From Methylomonas methanica (GTDB lineage Bacteria; Pseudomonadota; Gammaproteobacteria; Methylococcales; Methylomonadaceae): a DNA stretch of 64,000 nt. The notes under the pieces are model-generated. The model saw only the letters and a list, made by a program, of their open reading frames with translations. It had not been told where the DNA came from and did not search any database. The stretch is from assembly GCF_001644035.1 (NCBI RefSeq), contig NZ_LUUG01000105.1, forward strand, positions 30,359 through 94,358, written 5' to 3'. The translations under genes were made by a program, and so were the position numbers. Of this stretch, positions 44,965-57,278 are shown piece after piece (within the stretch, counting starts at the first letter, position 1; every line of letters starts with the position of its first letter).

Positions 44965-45600
44965 TTAACGCGGTTTAATGGACAAATCGCCGATGGTAAA
45001 GCCAATATCAAACCCCTTTCCTTTGCCCAGCATAACCAAGGAAATTTCGCCTCGGGTCAATACTTGCCTGTCCACCGAGTTTTTAAACCCAAAGTGATTG
45101 CCCAGCGAAACATAATTGCCGAATATTTCGCTGATATATTTGACGTCGGTGAAATAGGCTTCGCCTTCTATGACCGAATAACCGATCGTAAAACCGATGC
45201 TTTTTGAAGATAGCGAGACCAAGGCTTTCTGGCCGTTACGGCAGGTGATTTCCCCGGTACCGTCATATTGTTTATAAGCCAGCGAAAAGCCCTCCAGCTT
45301 GTAGGTCATGCTGCAAGTACCCAATTTCTTTTCGCCAAATTGCTCGTTAAAGTCAATCTCTGCTTGATTAGGCTGGCTGGTATCGGCGGCTTCCGGAACG
45401 GCTGGAGTTGCCGGTTCCGATGGTTGTGGAGACGGCGCGTCGGTTAGCGGATGGGTGACAAAATCGGCATGGCTCAAATTTGGCAACATTGCGAAGCTGA
45501 GAACCAAAAGTAAAGACCCGGTTAATTTGCAATGTCGATAAGCGTATTTCTCTTTACTGGCCGGTAAAATCGATTCAGCGTTTTTACTATGTTTATTCAT
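44965..45600 (-). CDS. Secreted protein, possibly EipA/DUF1134-like
   Basis: This 211-residue protein has a long N-terminus, a hydrophobic export segment (LTGSLLLVLSFAMLPNLSHA), and a Pro/Glu-rich spacer (PSPQPSEPATPAVPEAADTS). It ends in a glycine-rich beta domain (LEGFSLAYKQYDGTGEITCRNGQ ... GFTIGYSVIEGEAYFTDV ... GKGFDIGFTIGDLSIKP). The repeated GxG strands recall DUF1134/EipA or related envelope proteins, but the match is weak. Two cysteines (TCSM, TCRN) could form a disulfide. The first 30 residues may be untranslated; a Met at that point is not obvious, so the longest start is kept. Confidence 0.6.
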   Translation of the reverse strand: MNKHSKNAESILPASKEKYAYRHCKLTGSLLLVLSFAMLPNLSHADFVTHPLTDAPSPQPSEPATPAVPEAADTSQPNQAEIDFNEQFGEKKLGTCSMTYKLEGFSLAYKQYDGTGEITCRNGQKALVSLSSKSIGFTIGYSVIEGEAYFTDVKYISEIFGNYVSLGNHFGFKNSVDRQVLTRGEISLVMLGKGKGFDIGFTIGDLSIKPR

Positions 45601-45762
45601 CTGTTTTGACCTAATTCGGTTAAATCTTTCCCGTCATAATGCCTAATTTCGCTAGCAACTAAAACCGATACGGCGGAACTATTGAAATTCTACCTCTCGG
45701 CAACCACTTTCGCGCATATTCATATACCGCATTTATCTTTTGAAGATCACGGAGTAAATGGC

Positions 45763-46266
45763 ATGAACAATCAAATATCGGGATGGCGAAAATTGGGTAA
45801 GGATTGGAATGCGTTGACGTTTTATCAACGCTTCGAAAGCGGCGTCGCGTTTGCGCTGACTTTTTTGGTGATGTTGGTGGTAAGCGTCGCATTGTTCAGG
45901 TTATTCGTCGGCGTGATCGGCGGACTGGTATTCGATGCCTTGAATCCTTTGGACCACGAAATATTCCAACAGGTATTCGGCGAGATTATGACCTTGCTGA
46001 TTGCGCTGGAGTTTAACCACACCTTACAGTACGTCGTCACCCGCGAGCAAAGCGTCATCCAAACCAAGGTTGTACTCTTGATCGCCCTGCTGGCGTTGGC
46101 GCGTAAATTTATCGTGCTGGACATCGGCAAAATTTCCGCCGACGTATTATTAGCCTTGGCGGCGGTGACATTGGTGTTGGGCGTCACCTATTGGCTGATG
46201 CGCGAACGTGATGACCGGTTGGTTGAGGCAAATTCGTCTAAATCGGGTAATCAGATACCCGGATAG
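45763..46266 (+). CDS. PsiE-family inner-membrane protein
   Basis: This 167-residue protein has four hydrophobic helices and the phosphate-starvation-inducible PsiE family pattern (FESGVAFALTFLVMLVVSVALF, EIMTLLIALEFNHTLQYVV, VIQTKVVLLIALLALARKFIVLD, TLVLGVTYWLMRERD). The function of the family is unknown. GGAG lies nine bases before the ATG at 45763. An upstream extension to 45682 lacks these features. No Pho box was recognised upstream. Confidence 0.85.
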   Translation: MNNQISGWRKLGKDWNALTFYQRFESGVAFALTFLVMLVVSVALFRLFVGVIGGLVFDALNPLDHEIFQQVFGEIMTLLIALEFNHTLQYVVTREQSVIQTKVVLLIALLALARKFIVLDIGKISADVLLALAAVTLVLGVTYWLMRERDDRLVEANSSKSGNQIPG

Positions 46267-46294
46267 TTTCGTAGGTCACGTTGGCGCGATACGA

Positions 46295-46350
46295 CTGTAT
46301 GGATACAGGAGGTAGGGCAACGCAGGAGCAGTTGCCGAGCGGCTACGTGA
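46295..46350 (+). repeat. Dispersed repeat sharing sequence with 31970-32060
   Basis: The core ACAGGAGGTAGGGCAACGCA with flanks CGACTGTATGGAT and GTTGCCGAGCGG matches the complement of the repeat at about 31995-32045 at most positions. It is non-coding, between psiE-like and an unknown minus-strand gene. Confidence 0.6.
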
Positions 46351-46425
46351 CAAATCGAGCCATGTTGTCAGGGAACGCTATCGCGAACCCTGACCTACCG
46401 GGCTACGTGGCCTTTTTTGGAGGGA

Positions 46426-46953
46426 TCATTTCAACGAAAGGTCCCTTGCTAGTTGTTCAAGGAACCTGTTATAGGCTTGATCTTGAGCTAGTTTGTTGCG
46501 CTCCTTAGTGAATCTATCTACCCACTCAACTTGCCATTCTTTACTATGACTTTGACGATCACCATCGTTAGTCGAAATATCACTACGGATTCGGGCGTCT
46601 TTTCCAGACCCACCGTAAGGTGCAAACGCCTCCTCCATGAAAGTTTCGTAAGTATGAAACAACTCACTTGAAAAGAATGGTTTGTAGGTGTACATGGCTT
46701 TATCTACGGCGCGTTTTTTTGCGATGATTTCTACTGGTGTCATTTCTTTCCAACACCCGACAAATGCTAAGTAGGAGTATATGTCATTAAGATCGCCGCC
46801 CACTGTTTTGTAGATTTCGCTTCGCAATGCAGTTGCACGCTCGCTGGTCTTTATCGAGTTATTGATGATGATACCGAGTATTAGCACCAAGACTGGCGTC
46901 ACAAGTGATACACCTAGCTTGGCGATTTCAAGACTTTCCCAAGGTAAATCCAT
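46426..46953 (-). CDS. Membrane-anchored hypothetical protein
   Basis: This 175-residue protein has one N-terminal membrane helix (LGVSLVTPVLVLILGIIINN) followed by a charged, mainly helical cytoplasmic or periplasmic domain (NDIYSYLAFVGCWKEMTPVEIIAKKRAVDKAMYTY, DRFTKERNKLAQDQAYNRFLEQL). I recognise no family. It is more AT-rich than its neighbours hemL and psiE-like, so it may be an insertion. No partner gene is evident. Confidence 0.65.
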   Translation of the reverse strand: MDLPWESLEIAKLGVSLVTPVLVLILGIIINNSIKTSERATALRSEIYKTVGGDLNDIYSYLAFVGCWKEMTPVEIIAKKRAVDKAMYTYKPFFSSELFHTYETFMEEAFAPYGGSGKDARIRSDISTNDGDRQSHSKEWQVEWVDRFTKERNKLAQDQAYNRFLEQLARDLSLK

Positions 46954-47033
46954 GTAATCCTCCAGTCATTCGTTACAGAAAACTGATAAGTGTTATTTCC
47001 GTATCGGGCGAGAACATTGAGTTTTCGCCTGTT

Positions 47034-48314
47034 TCAGAAGCTATCAAATACTTCACCCGCGGCATCTAAGGTCATTTGTAAATCAGCATCCGTATGCGCG
47101 GCAGACACAAAACCAGCCTCGAACGCCGACGGTGCTAAATAAACGCCTTTATCCAACATCCCATGGAAGAAACGTTTGAAACGATCGACATCGCAAGCCA
47201 TGACTTGTGAAAAACGGCTGACCGATTTTTCATTGCTAAAGAACAATCCAAACATACCTCTGACTTGGTTGGTGGTAAAAGCGATGCCGGCTTGGTCGGC
47301 GGCGGTTTGCAGGCCAGCCAATAATTTTGCGGTTTTGGCGGTCAGGGCCTCGTAGAAGCCTGGCTGATTGATCAGTTCCAGGGTTTTCAAACCGGCGGCC
47401 ATCGCCACAGGGCAACCCGACAAGGTGCCGGCTTGATAGACGGGCCCCAGCGGCGCCAGATATTCCATGATTTTGCGGCTGCCGCCGAACGCGCCGACCG
47501 GAAGGCCGCCGCCGATGATTTTACCCAGCGTGGTCAAATCCGGTTTGATCCCGTACAAGCCTTGCGCACCTTGTAAGCCGACACGGAAGCCGGTCATCAC
47601 TTCGTCGAAAATCAACACGCTGCCGTATTGATCGCAGACGTCACGCAGGGTTTGCAAGAAGCCGGGTTCCGGCGGGATGCAGTTCATATTGCCGGCGACC
47701 GGTTCGACGATGATGCAGGCGATCTTGTCGCCGAGTTCGGCAAAGGTGCCGCGTACCGAATCACTATCGTTGTAGGTCAGGGTGAGAGTGTCGGCTGCAA
47801 CCGAGGCGGGTACGCCCGGCGAGCTAGGTACGCCGAAAGTCAACGCGCCGGATCCAGCCTTGACCAGCAGGGAATCGGAATGGCCGTGGTAACAGCCTTC
47901 GAATTTAACAATCTTGTCGCGGCCGGTGTAACCGCGCGCCAGACGTAGCGCGCTCATGGTAGCTTCGGTGCCTGAGCTGACCATGCGCACCATTTCTATC
48001 GACGGCAGCAGTTCGCAGACTGTTTGTGCCATCAATGTTTCGATCTCGGTGGGCGCACCAAAGCTCAAGCCTTTTTCGGCGCTGAGCTTAACCGCGTCGA
48101 TTACGGCCGGATGCGCGTGGCCCAAAATCATCGGCCCCCAGGAACCGACATAATCGACGTAACGCCTGCCTTCACTGTCGTAAACGTAAGCGCCAGCTGC
48201 GCGATCAAAGTATACCGGCGTGCCGCCGACGCCGCTGAAGGAACGCACCGGCGAATTGACGCCGCCGGGAATGTATTGTTTGGCTTGAGAAAATAATTCG
48301 GAAGATTGAGTCAT
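47034..48314 (-). CDS. hemL: Glutamate-1-semialdehyde 2,1-aminomutase
   Basis: This 426-residue class III PLP enzyme converts glutamate-1-semialdehyde to 5-aminolevulinate, the C5-route precursor of tetrapyrroles. Seen: [55 protein letters not shown], the PLP Lys in [18 protein letters not shown], and [16 protein letters not shown]. Length and motifs are normal. It stands alone, with a dispersed palindrome upstream of its start. Confidence 0.97.
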   Translation of the reverse strand: MTQSSELFSQAKQYIPGGVNSPVRSFSGVGGTPVYFDRAAGAYVYDSEGRRYVDYVGSWGPMILGHAHPAVIDAVKLSAEKGLSFGAPTEIETLMAQTVCELLPSIEMVRMVSSGTEATMSALRLARGYTGRDKIVKFEGCYHGHSDSLLVKAGSGALTFGVPSSPGVPASVAADTLTLTYNDSDSVRGTFAELGDKIACIIVEPVAGNMNCIPPEPGFLQTLRDVCDQYGSVLIFDEVMTGFRVGLQGAQGLYGIKPDLTTLGKIIGGGLPVGAFGGSRKIMEYLAPLGPVYQAGTLSGCPVAMAAGLKTLELINQPGFYEALTAKTAKLLAGLQTAADQAGIAFTTNQVRGMFGLFFSNEKSVSRFSQVMACDVDRFKRFFHGMLDKGVYLAPSAFEAGFVSAAHTDADLQMTLDAAGEVFDSF

Positions 48315-48335
48315 GGAGATGAAAGATAGAGAAAT

Positions 48336-48371
48336 CGTGTAGGTTGGGTTAGCGAAGCGTAACCCAACACG
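48336..48371. repeat. Palindromic intergenic repeat
   Basis: GTTGGGTTA (48343-48351) pairs with TAACCCAAC (48360-48368), and outer CGTGT pairs with ACACG. This is the common GTAGGTTGGGTTAGCG-type intergenic palindrome. It sits between hemL and a lipoprotein gene, both on the minus strand. Confidence 0.75.
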
Positions 48372-48412
48372 TAGGCCTTAAGACGTGGGGAACGTCCTAT
48401 CGAGCGGTGACG

Positions 48413-48847
48413 TTATGGTTTGCCGAACAAATGCGGCCCTTTCGGTTGCGGTTTGTTTTGCAAACAGAAATAAGCCGCAGCGTCGAATTTGATCTGTAAG
48501 GTGTGGGTGTCTTCGTGATCTTCCAGATATTTCTCAGCATCGATTTCCGACAGATCTTTCATGATGTGTTCGGCGATGCAGTCGCAACTTTCTTGAAAAC
48601 GTTTTTCGTCGACGTCTTTGTTATTCGAATTTTTCAGTTCCCGCGCTACACATTTGGCGGAAAATTCTTTTTCGAACTGGCGTTTCTCAGGTTCGGTAGC
48701 TTCGCCGCTATCAATTCTGTGTACCGCTTTTTTGGCAGTGCCGGCACTGGCTTTGGGGGCTTCTGCTTCATCGCTGGAGCAGCCGGCAATGGTCAACGCC
48801 GAAACAATCAACGTCGCAAAGAGATAAGAAGTTTTTCTAGTTTTCAT
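48413..48847 (-). CDS. Hypothetical lipoprotein
   Basis: This 144-residue protein has a lipoprotein signal peptide (LIVSALTIAGCSS, lipobox TIAGC). The mature part is charged and helical with three further cysteines (SAKCVARELK, FQESCDCIAEHI, YFCLQNKP). The CDC pair and spacing could bind metal or form disulfides, but I recognise no family. It lies between hemL and gmk on the same strand; the 17-bp gap from gmk suggests cotranscription. Confidence 0.75.
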   Translation of the reverse strand: MKTRKTSYLFATLIVSALTIAGCSSDEAEAPKASAGTAKKAVHRIDSGEATEPEKRQFEKEFSAKCVARELKNSNNKDVDEKRFQESCDCIAEHIMKDLSEIDAEKYLEDHEDTHTLQIKFDAAAYFCLQNKPQPKGPHLFGKP

Positions 48848-48864
48848 AAGTGTTGTTAGTTTTA

Positions 48865-49509
<645 letters not shown>

Positions 49510-49594
49510 TCATTCTTTTCTGATAACGTCCATAGAGTCAAGCCCTAAGCGGTCACTGTGGTATCATGCAAGGCCTTTCTAAGCCCCTTCTTGA

Positions 49595-50917
49595 ATGCCG
49601 ATGAGTGTGATTTGGAACAACTGCCTGGCCAAGCTTGAACATGAAATTCCCAGTACCGATTTCAGCACCTGGATCAGGCCGCTGCAAGCAGTGGAAACCG
49701 ACAGCCAGTTAAAATTACTCGCCCCTAACCGCTTTATTATCGACCATATCAAACAGCATTTTTTCGCGATAATCGAAGATGCGGTCAACGAGTTTTCTAA
49801 TGCGACTTTAGCGGTGCAGTTTGAAATCGGCAGTAAAAAATCGCCGGCCATCAAAGCGCCCATCCTCAGTAAGAGTCCGACACAAAAGAAGAACCAACCC
49901 AATTTTTTAAACAAAGCTTTCACCTTCGAGAGCTTTGTGGAAGGTAAATCCAATCAATTAGCCAGAGCCGCTTCGGTAACGGTTTCCGACAATATCGGCA
50001 AGGTTTACAACCCGCTGTTTATCTACGGCAGTTCCGGTCTGGGTAAAACCCACTTGATGCATGCCATCGGCAACGCAGTGTTATTGAAAAAACCCGACGC
50101 CAATATTGTCTATCTGCATTCCGAGAAATTCGTACAGGACATGGTCAAGGCGCTGCAACAAAACAGCATCAACCAGTTTAAAGAGTATTACCGCAGCATC
50201 GATATTTTATTGATGGACGATATCCAGTTTCTGGCCGGCAAGGAACGTTCGCAAGAAGAGTTTTTTCACACCTTTAACAACTTGTTGGATAACAAACATC
50301 AGGTGGTGTTGACTTGCGATAAATATCCCAAAGAAATTGATGGCTTGGAAGACCGATTGAAATCTCGCTTCGGCTGGGGCTTGCCGGTGGCGATTGAACC
50401 GCCGGATCTGGAAACTCGTGCGGCGATTTTGATTAAAAAGGCCATGCAGGTTGGTGTGGATCTGGATCAAGACATCGCCTTCTTCATTGCTAAACGCATA
50501 CCTTCCAATGTTAGAGATCTGGAAGGTGCGTTACGGCGGGTGGTGGCCAATTCGCAATTTACCGGCCGCGACATCACCCTGGAATTTACCAAGGAAGCCC
50601 TGCACGATTTGATCAGCTTGCAAGACAAGTTAATCAGCATCGATAACATTCAGAAAACAGTAGCCGAATATTTCAAAATCAGAGTGGCCGATTTATCTTC
50701 AAAAAACCGTAAACAATCCATCACCCGGCCCAGACAGGTGGCCATGTGTCTGGCCAGGGAATTGACCTCGCATAGCTATCCGGAAATCGGCGATGCCTTT
50801 GGCGGACGCGATCACACCACGGTCATCAATGCCTGTAAGCGCGTGGCTGAGTTGAAAGACGACGATGTGAAGATGGCGGAAGATTACAAAAACCTGTTGA
50901 GAACCTTATCGCATTAA
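49595..50917 (+). CDS. dnaA: Chromosomal replication initiator protein DnaA
   Basis: This 440-residue initiator ATPase has domain I ([26 protein letters not shown]), a short linker, and AAA+ domain III with Walker [17 protein letters not shown], Walker [15 protein letters not shown] and the arginine-finger region. DNA-binding domain IV contains [33 protein letters not shown]. Two starts are possible, ATG 49595 (MPMSV) or ATG 49601; neither has a strong ribosome site. dnaN, recF and gyrB follow. No DnaA box was noticed upstream of dnaA itself, but origin-like modules lie downstream of dnaA and 6 kb upstream. Confidence 0.98.
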   Translation: MPMSVIWNNCLAKLEHEIPSTDFSTWIRPLQAVETDSQLKLLAPNRFIIDHIKQHFFAIIEDAVNEFSNATLAVQFEIGSKKSPAIKAPILSKSPTQKKNQPNFLNKAFTFESFVEGKSNQLARAASVTVSDNIGKVYNPLFIYGSSGLGKTHLMHAIGNAVLLKKPDANIVYLHSEKFVQDMVKALQQNSINQFKEYYRSIDILLMDDIQFLAGKERSQEEFFHTFNNLLDNKHQVVLTCDKYPKEIDGLEDRLKSRFGWGLPVAIEPPDLETRAAILIKKAMQVGVDLDQDIAFFIAKRIPSNVRDLEGALRRVVANSQFTGRDITLEFTKEALHDLISLQDKLISIDNIQKTVAEYFKIRVADLSSKNRKQSITRPRQVAMCLARELTSHSYPEIGDAFGGRDHTTVINACKRVAELKDDDVKMAEDYKNLLRTLSH

Positions 50918-50929
50918 TTGCGTGTAAGT

Positions 50930-51091
50930 TGTGGATAAAGTGTGCCGAAAATACGTCATTGAGGTTATCCACAAACCCCATACAAGCTAAAACGGTATCC
51001 GACAACAATGTTTGATACATGCTAAGATTTTGATTTAAATTAGATAAACTTGGTTTTCCACAGCTTTTTGTTTACATAGTAGTAACAATAT
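50930..51091 (+). other. oriC: Candidate replication origin module 2 (dnaA-dnaN intergenic)
   Basis: Inverted DnaA box TGTGGATAA (50930-50938), direct TTATCCACA (50965-50973), third box TTTTCCACA (51054-51062), then trios TAG-TAG-TAA (51077-51085) and the AT-rich tract CAATATATAAAAGATATT leading into dnaN. Distances between elements (35, 89, 23 bp) are almost the same as in module 1 (35, 88, 22 bp). Confidence 0.8.
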
Positions 51092-51106
51092 ATAAAAGAT
51101 ATTTAT

Positions 51107-52210
51107 ATGAAATTTATTATTAGCAGAGATCAAATTTTGCCGCCGTTGCAGCAAATTGTCAGCGTTATCGAGAAACGGCAAACCATGCCGATTCTGTCCA
51201 ATGTGCTGTTGCAAGCCAGCGACGATCAGTTGGTGATGACCGGTACAGATACGGAAATTCAGATTGTTGCTAAGTTAAATATCGAATCAATATCGCATTC
51301 CGGGGAAATCACGGTTCCTGCCAGAAAGTTTCTGGATATTTGTCGCTTATTACCGAATGGCGCGGAAATTCACTTCGAGCTACAAGACGATAAAGTCAAA
51401 GTCGTCTCCGGCCGCAGCCGATTTTCTTTGAGTACTCTGCCGGCCGAGCATTACCCTGAATTTAATGAGTCCGATTTTGAGCATAGCTTTTTGCTGAATG
51501 CCGGCAAATTCAAGAAAGCACTGGATAAAACCGTGTTTTGCATGGCTAATCAAGACGTACGCTATTACTTGAATGGTTTGTTGCTGAATGTCAGTAATTC
51601 CAAACTAAAACTGGTGGCTTCCGACGGTCATCGTTTGTCGATTTATGAAGACGATATCGGCCAAGCGACCGGTTATGAGTCCCGCATCATCATGCCCAGA
51701 AAAGCGGTACAGGAACTTAGCCGCTTGTTGGACGATGCAGACGCTGAATTAAATATCCAGTTTTCCAGCAACAACATCCGGATTTATTACAAGGATGTGG
51801 TGTTCTCGTCCAAACTGATCGACGCGAAGTTTCCGGATTTTAGTAAGGTATTCAATCAAAGCTTTATGAGTCCGTTACTGATTCAAAAACAGGTCTTGAG
51901 AGATGCGCTGACCAGGGTGGCGATTCTGTCCAATGAAAAGTACAAAGGCGTAACTTTCGATATTTCCGGAGATTTGCTGAAACTCAGTACGCACAATCCC
52001 GAGCATGATGAGGCCGAGGAGGAATTGATCATCGATTATCAAGGCGAGCCCTTGAGTATTTCCTTTAACTCTCAGTACATGTTGGATGCGGTATCCAATC
52101 TCGATTCCGAAATGGCCGTGCTGACCATAGCCGGCAACGCCAGCAGTTGTTTCATCGAAGAACCCGAACAGCCTTTGTTTAAATTTATTGTCATGCCGAT
52201 GCGGATGTAG
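51107..52210 (+). CDS. dnaN: DNA polymerase III beta subunit (sliding clamp)
   Basis: This 367-residue clamp is built of three similar domains. N-terminal MKFIISRDQILPPLQQIVSV is followed by the conserved QTMPILSNVLLQ. Domain 2 has VRYYLNGLLLNV and the loop SDGHRLSIYED. The C-terminal tail FIVMPMRM is the canonical end that forms part of the protein-binding pocket. It is the processivity factor of the replisome. The start lies directly after the origin-module AT tract, which may also serve as promoter. Confidence 0.98.
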   Translation: MKFIISRDQILPPLQQIVSVIEKRQTMPILSNVLLQASDDQLVMTGTDTEIQIVAKLNIESISHSGEITVPARKFLDICRLLPNGAEIHFELQDDKVKVVSGRSRFSLSTLPAEHYPEFNESDFEHSFLLNAGKFKKALDKTVFCMANQDVRYYLNGLLLNVSNSKLKLVASDGHRLSIYEDDIGQATGYESRIIMPRKAVQELSRLLDDADAELNIQFSSNNIRIYYKDVVFSSKLIDAKFPDFSKVFNQSFMSPLLIQKQVLRDALTRVAILSNEKYKGVTFDISGDLLKLSTHNPEHDEAEEELIIDYQGEPLSISFNSQYMLDAVSNLDSEMAVLTIAGNASSCFIEEPEQPLFKFIVMPMRM

Positions 52211-52224
52211 GTCGTTTAGCGATT

Positions 52225-53298
52225 ATGACCTTGTTAAAGCTGGATGTGCTGTCGGTCAGAAACATCCATTCCGCAAGCATCTCGCCGTCGCCCGCCATTA
52301 ATTTGATCACCGGCGCCAATGCCAGCGGTAAGAGTTCGCTGCTGGAAGCTATTTTTATTTTGGGTCGATCCCGCTCGTTCAGAACGACTCATACCAAGCA
52401 GGCCATTTCGTTCGATCAATCGCAGTTGACCGTTTCCGCGCAAAATCGGCAACACTCCGGCTCGATCAGTACGCTGGGGATACAGATTGACAATAAACAA
52501 TGCCAGATCCGTATCGATCAGGAAGATAGGCAAAAAGCGGATTTGGCGTACGCGTTGCCGGTGCAATTGATTCATCCCAAGAGTTATCGTTTGCTGGACT
52601 CCGGGCCGCAAATCCGTAGAGAGTTTTTGGACTGGGGGATTTTTAATCAACACAAAAACTTTTTGCCCTGTTGGCGCAAGTTTAATAAGGCCTTGCAGCA
52701 ACGTAATGCCTTATTGAAAACGCGGCAGATTAAACAGCTCTCGGCTTGGGATAAGGAGCTTGTGGAATATGGGCAGGTGATTAACGATTTTCGTTTGACT
52801 TACTTGGCAAGCTTGCAACCGGTGTTTTTAGAAATGGCCCGGCATTTCTTAAGCAAAGAAGATGTCGATTTGCGCTTCTTAGCCGGCTGGGACGACAAGC
52901 AACCCTTGGACTTGATGTTAAAAACTGATTTGGATCGGGATATACGCTACGGCTTCACTCATAGCGGTCCGCATCGCGCCGATTTTCAAACTTATCTGAA
53001 CAAAAGACTGGCGAAGGACTATCTCTCGCGCGGACAGCAAAAGCTGTTGGTATTGGCTTTGCTGTTAGCGCAAGTAACCTTATTGAATCAGGAAAGCCCG
53101 AATGCCTGTTGCATTTTAATTGATGATCTTACATCCGAATTGGATGCAGAAAACCGGGCAAAATTGATAAAATACCTCGTTGGATTGAGCTGCCAGGTTT
53201 TTATCAGCAGTACTGATGTAGCTGATTTTGGTGACTTAAGTGCAATAGAAAATTATAAATGGTTTCACGTGGAACACGGCGACGTAAAACAGCTTTAA
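52225..53298 (+). CDS. recF: DNA replication and repair protein RecF
   Basis: This 357-residue SMC-like ATPase has Walker A ITGANASGKSSLLEAIF, the signature motif DYLSRGQQKLLVLALLLAQ and Walker B ILIDDLTSELDAENRAKL. With RecO and RecR it loads RecA at gapped DNA. The C-terminal residues FHVEHGDVKQL are encoded by sequence containing a parS site (53261-53276), as seen in many bacteria. It lies 14 bp after dnaN in the same direction. Confidence 0.97.
   Translation: MTLLKLDVLSVRNIHSASISPSPAINLITGANASGKSSLLEAIFILGRSRSFRTTHTKQAISFDQSQLTVSAQNRQHSGSISTLGIQIDNKQCQIRIDQEDRQKADLAYALPVQLIHPKSYRLLDSGPQIRREFLDWGIFNQHKNFLPCWRKFNKALQQRNALLKTRQIKQLSAWDKELVEYGQVINDFRLTYLASLQPVFLEMARHFLSKEDVDLRFLAGWDDKQPLDLMLKTDLDRDIRYGFTHSGPHRADFQTYLNKRLAKDYLSRGQQKLLVLALLLAQVTLLNQESPNACCILIDDLTSELDAENRAKLIKYLVGLSCQVFISSTDVADFGDLSAIENYKWFHVEHGDVKQL
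53261..53276. promoter_or_regulatory. parS site 1 (in recF 3' end)
   Basis: GGTTTCACGTGGAACA matches the ParB recognition palindrome TGTTNCACGTGNAACA at all positions but the first. It overlaps codons for FHVEHG at the end of recF. Confidence 0.85.
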
Positions 53299-53314
53299 GG
53301 TTTCACGTGAAACA
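53299..53314. promoter_or_regulatory. parS site 2 (recF-gyrB intergenic)
   Basis: GGTTTCACGTGAAACA contains a perfect 14-bp palindrome GTTTCACGTGAAAC, 38 bp from site 1. ParB nucleation here would fit chromosome segregation near the origin. Confidence 0.88.
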
Positions 53315-53355
53315 AATAATAAAAAACAACAACAAATCCCATCACACACGATTGA

Positions 53356-55827
<2,472 letters not shown>

Positions 55828-55832
55828 CGATG

Positions 55833-55900
55833 TGTCGAGTGACACAAAAAATGAAAAGTGTGCCAAATTAGTGAAAAACTATTGACACAAAAAATGAAAA
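55833..55900 (+). repeat. Transposon terminal repeats (TnsB-site-like)
   Basis: The end starts TGTCGAG. The 18-bp word TGACACAAAAAATGAAAA occurs twice as a perfect direct repeat (55840-55857 and 55883-55900, 43 bp apart), with a degenerate copy CCAAATTAGTGAAAA between (55863-55877). Ends of Tn7-family elements start with TGT and carry several such transposase sites. Confidence 0.75.
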
Positions 55901-55946
55901 AATCCGACAGTTCTTGCTCATTTATTTCAAACTGAGCACTCGCGAA

Positions 55947-55976
55947 GCAGGTACCCATTCTTGAGAGGGTACCTGC
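55947..55976. terminator. Strong hairpin, probable bidirectional terminator
   Basis: GCAGGTACCC (55947-55956) pairs perfectly with GGGTACCTGC (55967-55976) around a 10-base loop. It lies between convergent gyrB and map genes. The flanking T-tracts are weak, so function as a terminator is probable, not certain. The rest of 55901-56279 holds no convincing gene; a short minus-strand frame (56028-56225) is open but unrecognised. Confidence 0.55.
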
Positions 55977-56279
55977 TCTCCTAAATTTATTTTGATTGTC
56001 AGGATTTTTGGTTTGATAGGGAAAAATCTAAGGGAATGGAAAAAATGCACATAGTGTGTTGGTTAATTCTGGCAAAAGCAGTCTACAGCCATATTGATTC
56101 AATTGTGCGCTGAATGCCACTGCATATTCCCGGCCTATACCAGCATAGTATTCCATCCCAAACCAGCCACCAATTCCAATATGATTGCGACATAACAGAA
56201 CGAGAACTGTCGCTATTGACCCCAAAGCAACATTTACAGCTTTGCGATCAATGTAGGCTGGAATTTAATGAACTGCCGT

Positions 56280-57080
56280 TCAACTTAAAGTTTTTGTTAA
56301 ACGCTCTTCATCTCGCAGCGTCAGAACTTCATAGCCATCTGCTGTAACCGCAATAGTGTGTTCCCATTGTGCAGAGAGTTTTTTGTCACGAGTAACAACT
56401 GTCCAACCATCACGCTTTGTTTTGATTTTAGCTTCGCCTTGGTTGATCATTGGCTCAATGGTAAAGGTCATACCTTCTTGCAAAACAATTCCGCTATTAG
56501 GTTTTCCGTAATGTAAAACCTTAGGCTCCTCATGCATTTCTTGGCCAATACCGTGACCGCAGTATTCGCGTACAACCGAATAGCCTTGTGAAGATGCAAA
56601 TTTTTTAATCGCGTAACCAATATCACCAAGTGTTGCGCCGGGTTTCACTGCGCGAATACCCTGCCACATAGCCTCGTAAGTTTTATCAACTAGCCTTTGG
56701 GCTAATGGCGAAGCATCCCCAACCATGTACATTTTGCTTGAGTCGGTGATAAAACCATTTTTTTCAAGCGTTATATCCACATTGATGATGTCGCCGGACT
56801 TAAGCAATTGGGTGGTGGAAGGTATGCCGTGACACACCACATCATTGATCGATGTGTTTAGAACGAAAGGGAAATCATATTGCCCTTTACTGGCCGGTCT
56901 TGCATTTAACGTGTTGGTAATAAAATCTTCAACCCAATCATTTATGTCCATGGTTGAAATGCCGACTTTGATGTGTTGATCGAGATGGCTGAACACAGAT
57001 GCGAGCAAACGCCCTGATTCACGCATCAAATCAAGTTCATTCTCACTTTTTAGGATAACACTAGCCATTGCTAACTTCAT
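56280..57080 (-). CDS. map: Type I methionyl aminopeptidase
   Basis: This metallopeptidase of about 266 residues removes N-terminal methionine. The five metal ligands sit in the usual places: NVDITLEKNGFITDSSKMY, CGHGIGQEMHEEP and FTIEPMINQG, ending in WTVVTRDKKLSAQWEHTIAV. The start is ATG 57080 or ATG 57068; both overlap the preceding ParD-like gene (ending 57061), so the two are coupled. It is probably a second map copy carried by the transposon rather than the housekeeping one. The base composition is AT-rich compared with gyrB. Confidence 0.95.
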   Translation of the reverse strand: MKLAMASVILKSENELDLMRESGRLLASVFSHLDQHIKVGISTMDINDWVEDFITNTLNARPASKGQYDFPFVLNTSINDVVCHGIPSTTQLLKSGDIINVDITLEKNGFITDSSKMYMVGDASPLAQRLVDKTYEAMWQGIRAVKPGATLGDIGYAIKKFASSQGYSVVREYCGHGIGQEMHEEPKVLHYGKPNSGIVLQEGMTFTIEPMINQGEAKIKTKRDGWTVVTRDKKLSAQWEHTIAVTADGYEVLTLRDEERLTKTLS

Positions 57081-57267
57081 TTAACTCAACAGCAGCAAGG
57101 CGTAATTGTTCTCGCAAAATCTCTGTGTAAGTCATGTTGGGATGAGTTTCGGCGAGCATGCCGATTTTTATCCAAAACTCAGCCTGGGAATTGATCGAAC
57201 GAACCATCGTGCCACTGGCTTTCCGGATCTCTTCATGTAGTTCATCACTGATTTTAACGATGCCCAT
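57061..57267 (-). CDS. ParD-like protein (PF11903-like) encoded with map
   Basis: This 68-residue protein reads MGIVKISDELHEEIRKASG at the start, a ribbon-helix-helix pattern (MVRSINSQAEFWIKIGML, then MTYTEILREQL). It belongs to the ParD-like group found next to methionine aminopeptidases on mobile DNA. It overlaps the map start. A perfect palindrome ATATACG-AAA-CGTATAT (57279-57295) lies 12 bp upstream of the ATG and probably is its own operator. An antitoxin-like role towards Map is possible but unproven. Confidence 0.85.
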   Translation of the reverse strand: MGIVKISDELHEEIRKASGTMVRSINSQAEFWIKIGMLAETHPNMTYTEILREQLRLAAVELNEVSNG

Positions 57268-57278
57268 AATTACCACTA

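Noticed and set aside
46281..46508. 75-residue plus-strand frame
   Set aside because: It lies over a dispersed repeat that recurs at 31970-32060 in non-coding DNA and runs into the antisense of a better gene.
55833..55838. TGTCGA at the transposon end as a third ECF42 promoter
   Set aside because: No CGAC/CGTC element follows at 17 bp, and the word is explained as the terminal sequence of the transposon.
56028..56225. 65-residue minus-strand frame with a hydrophobic start
   Set aside because: No recognisable family and no ribosome site; the frame is closed by a stop just upstream. At most a gene fragment.
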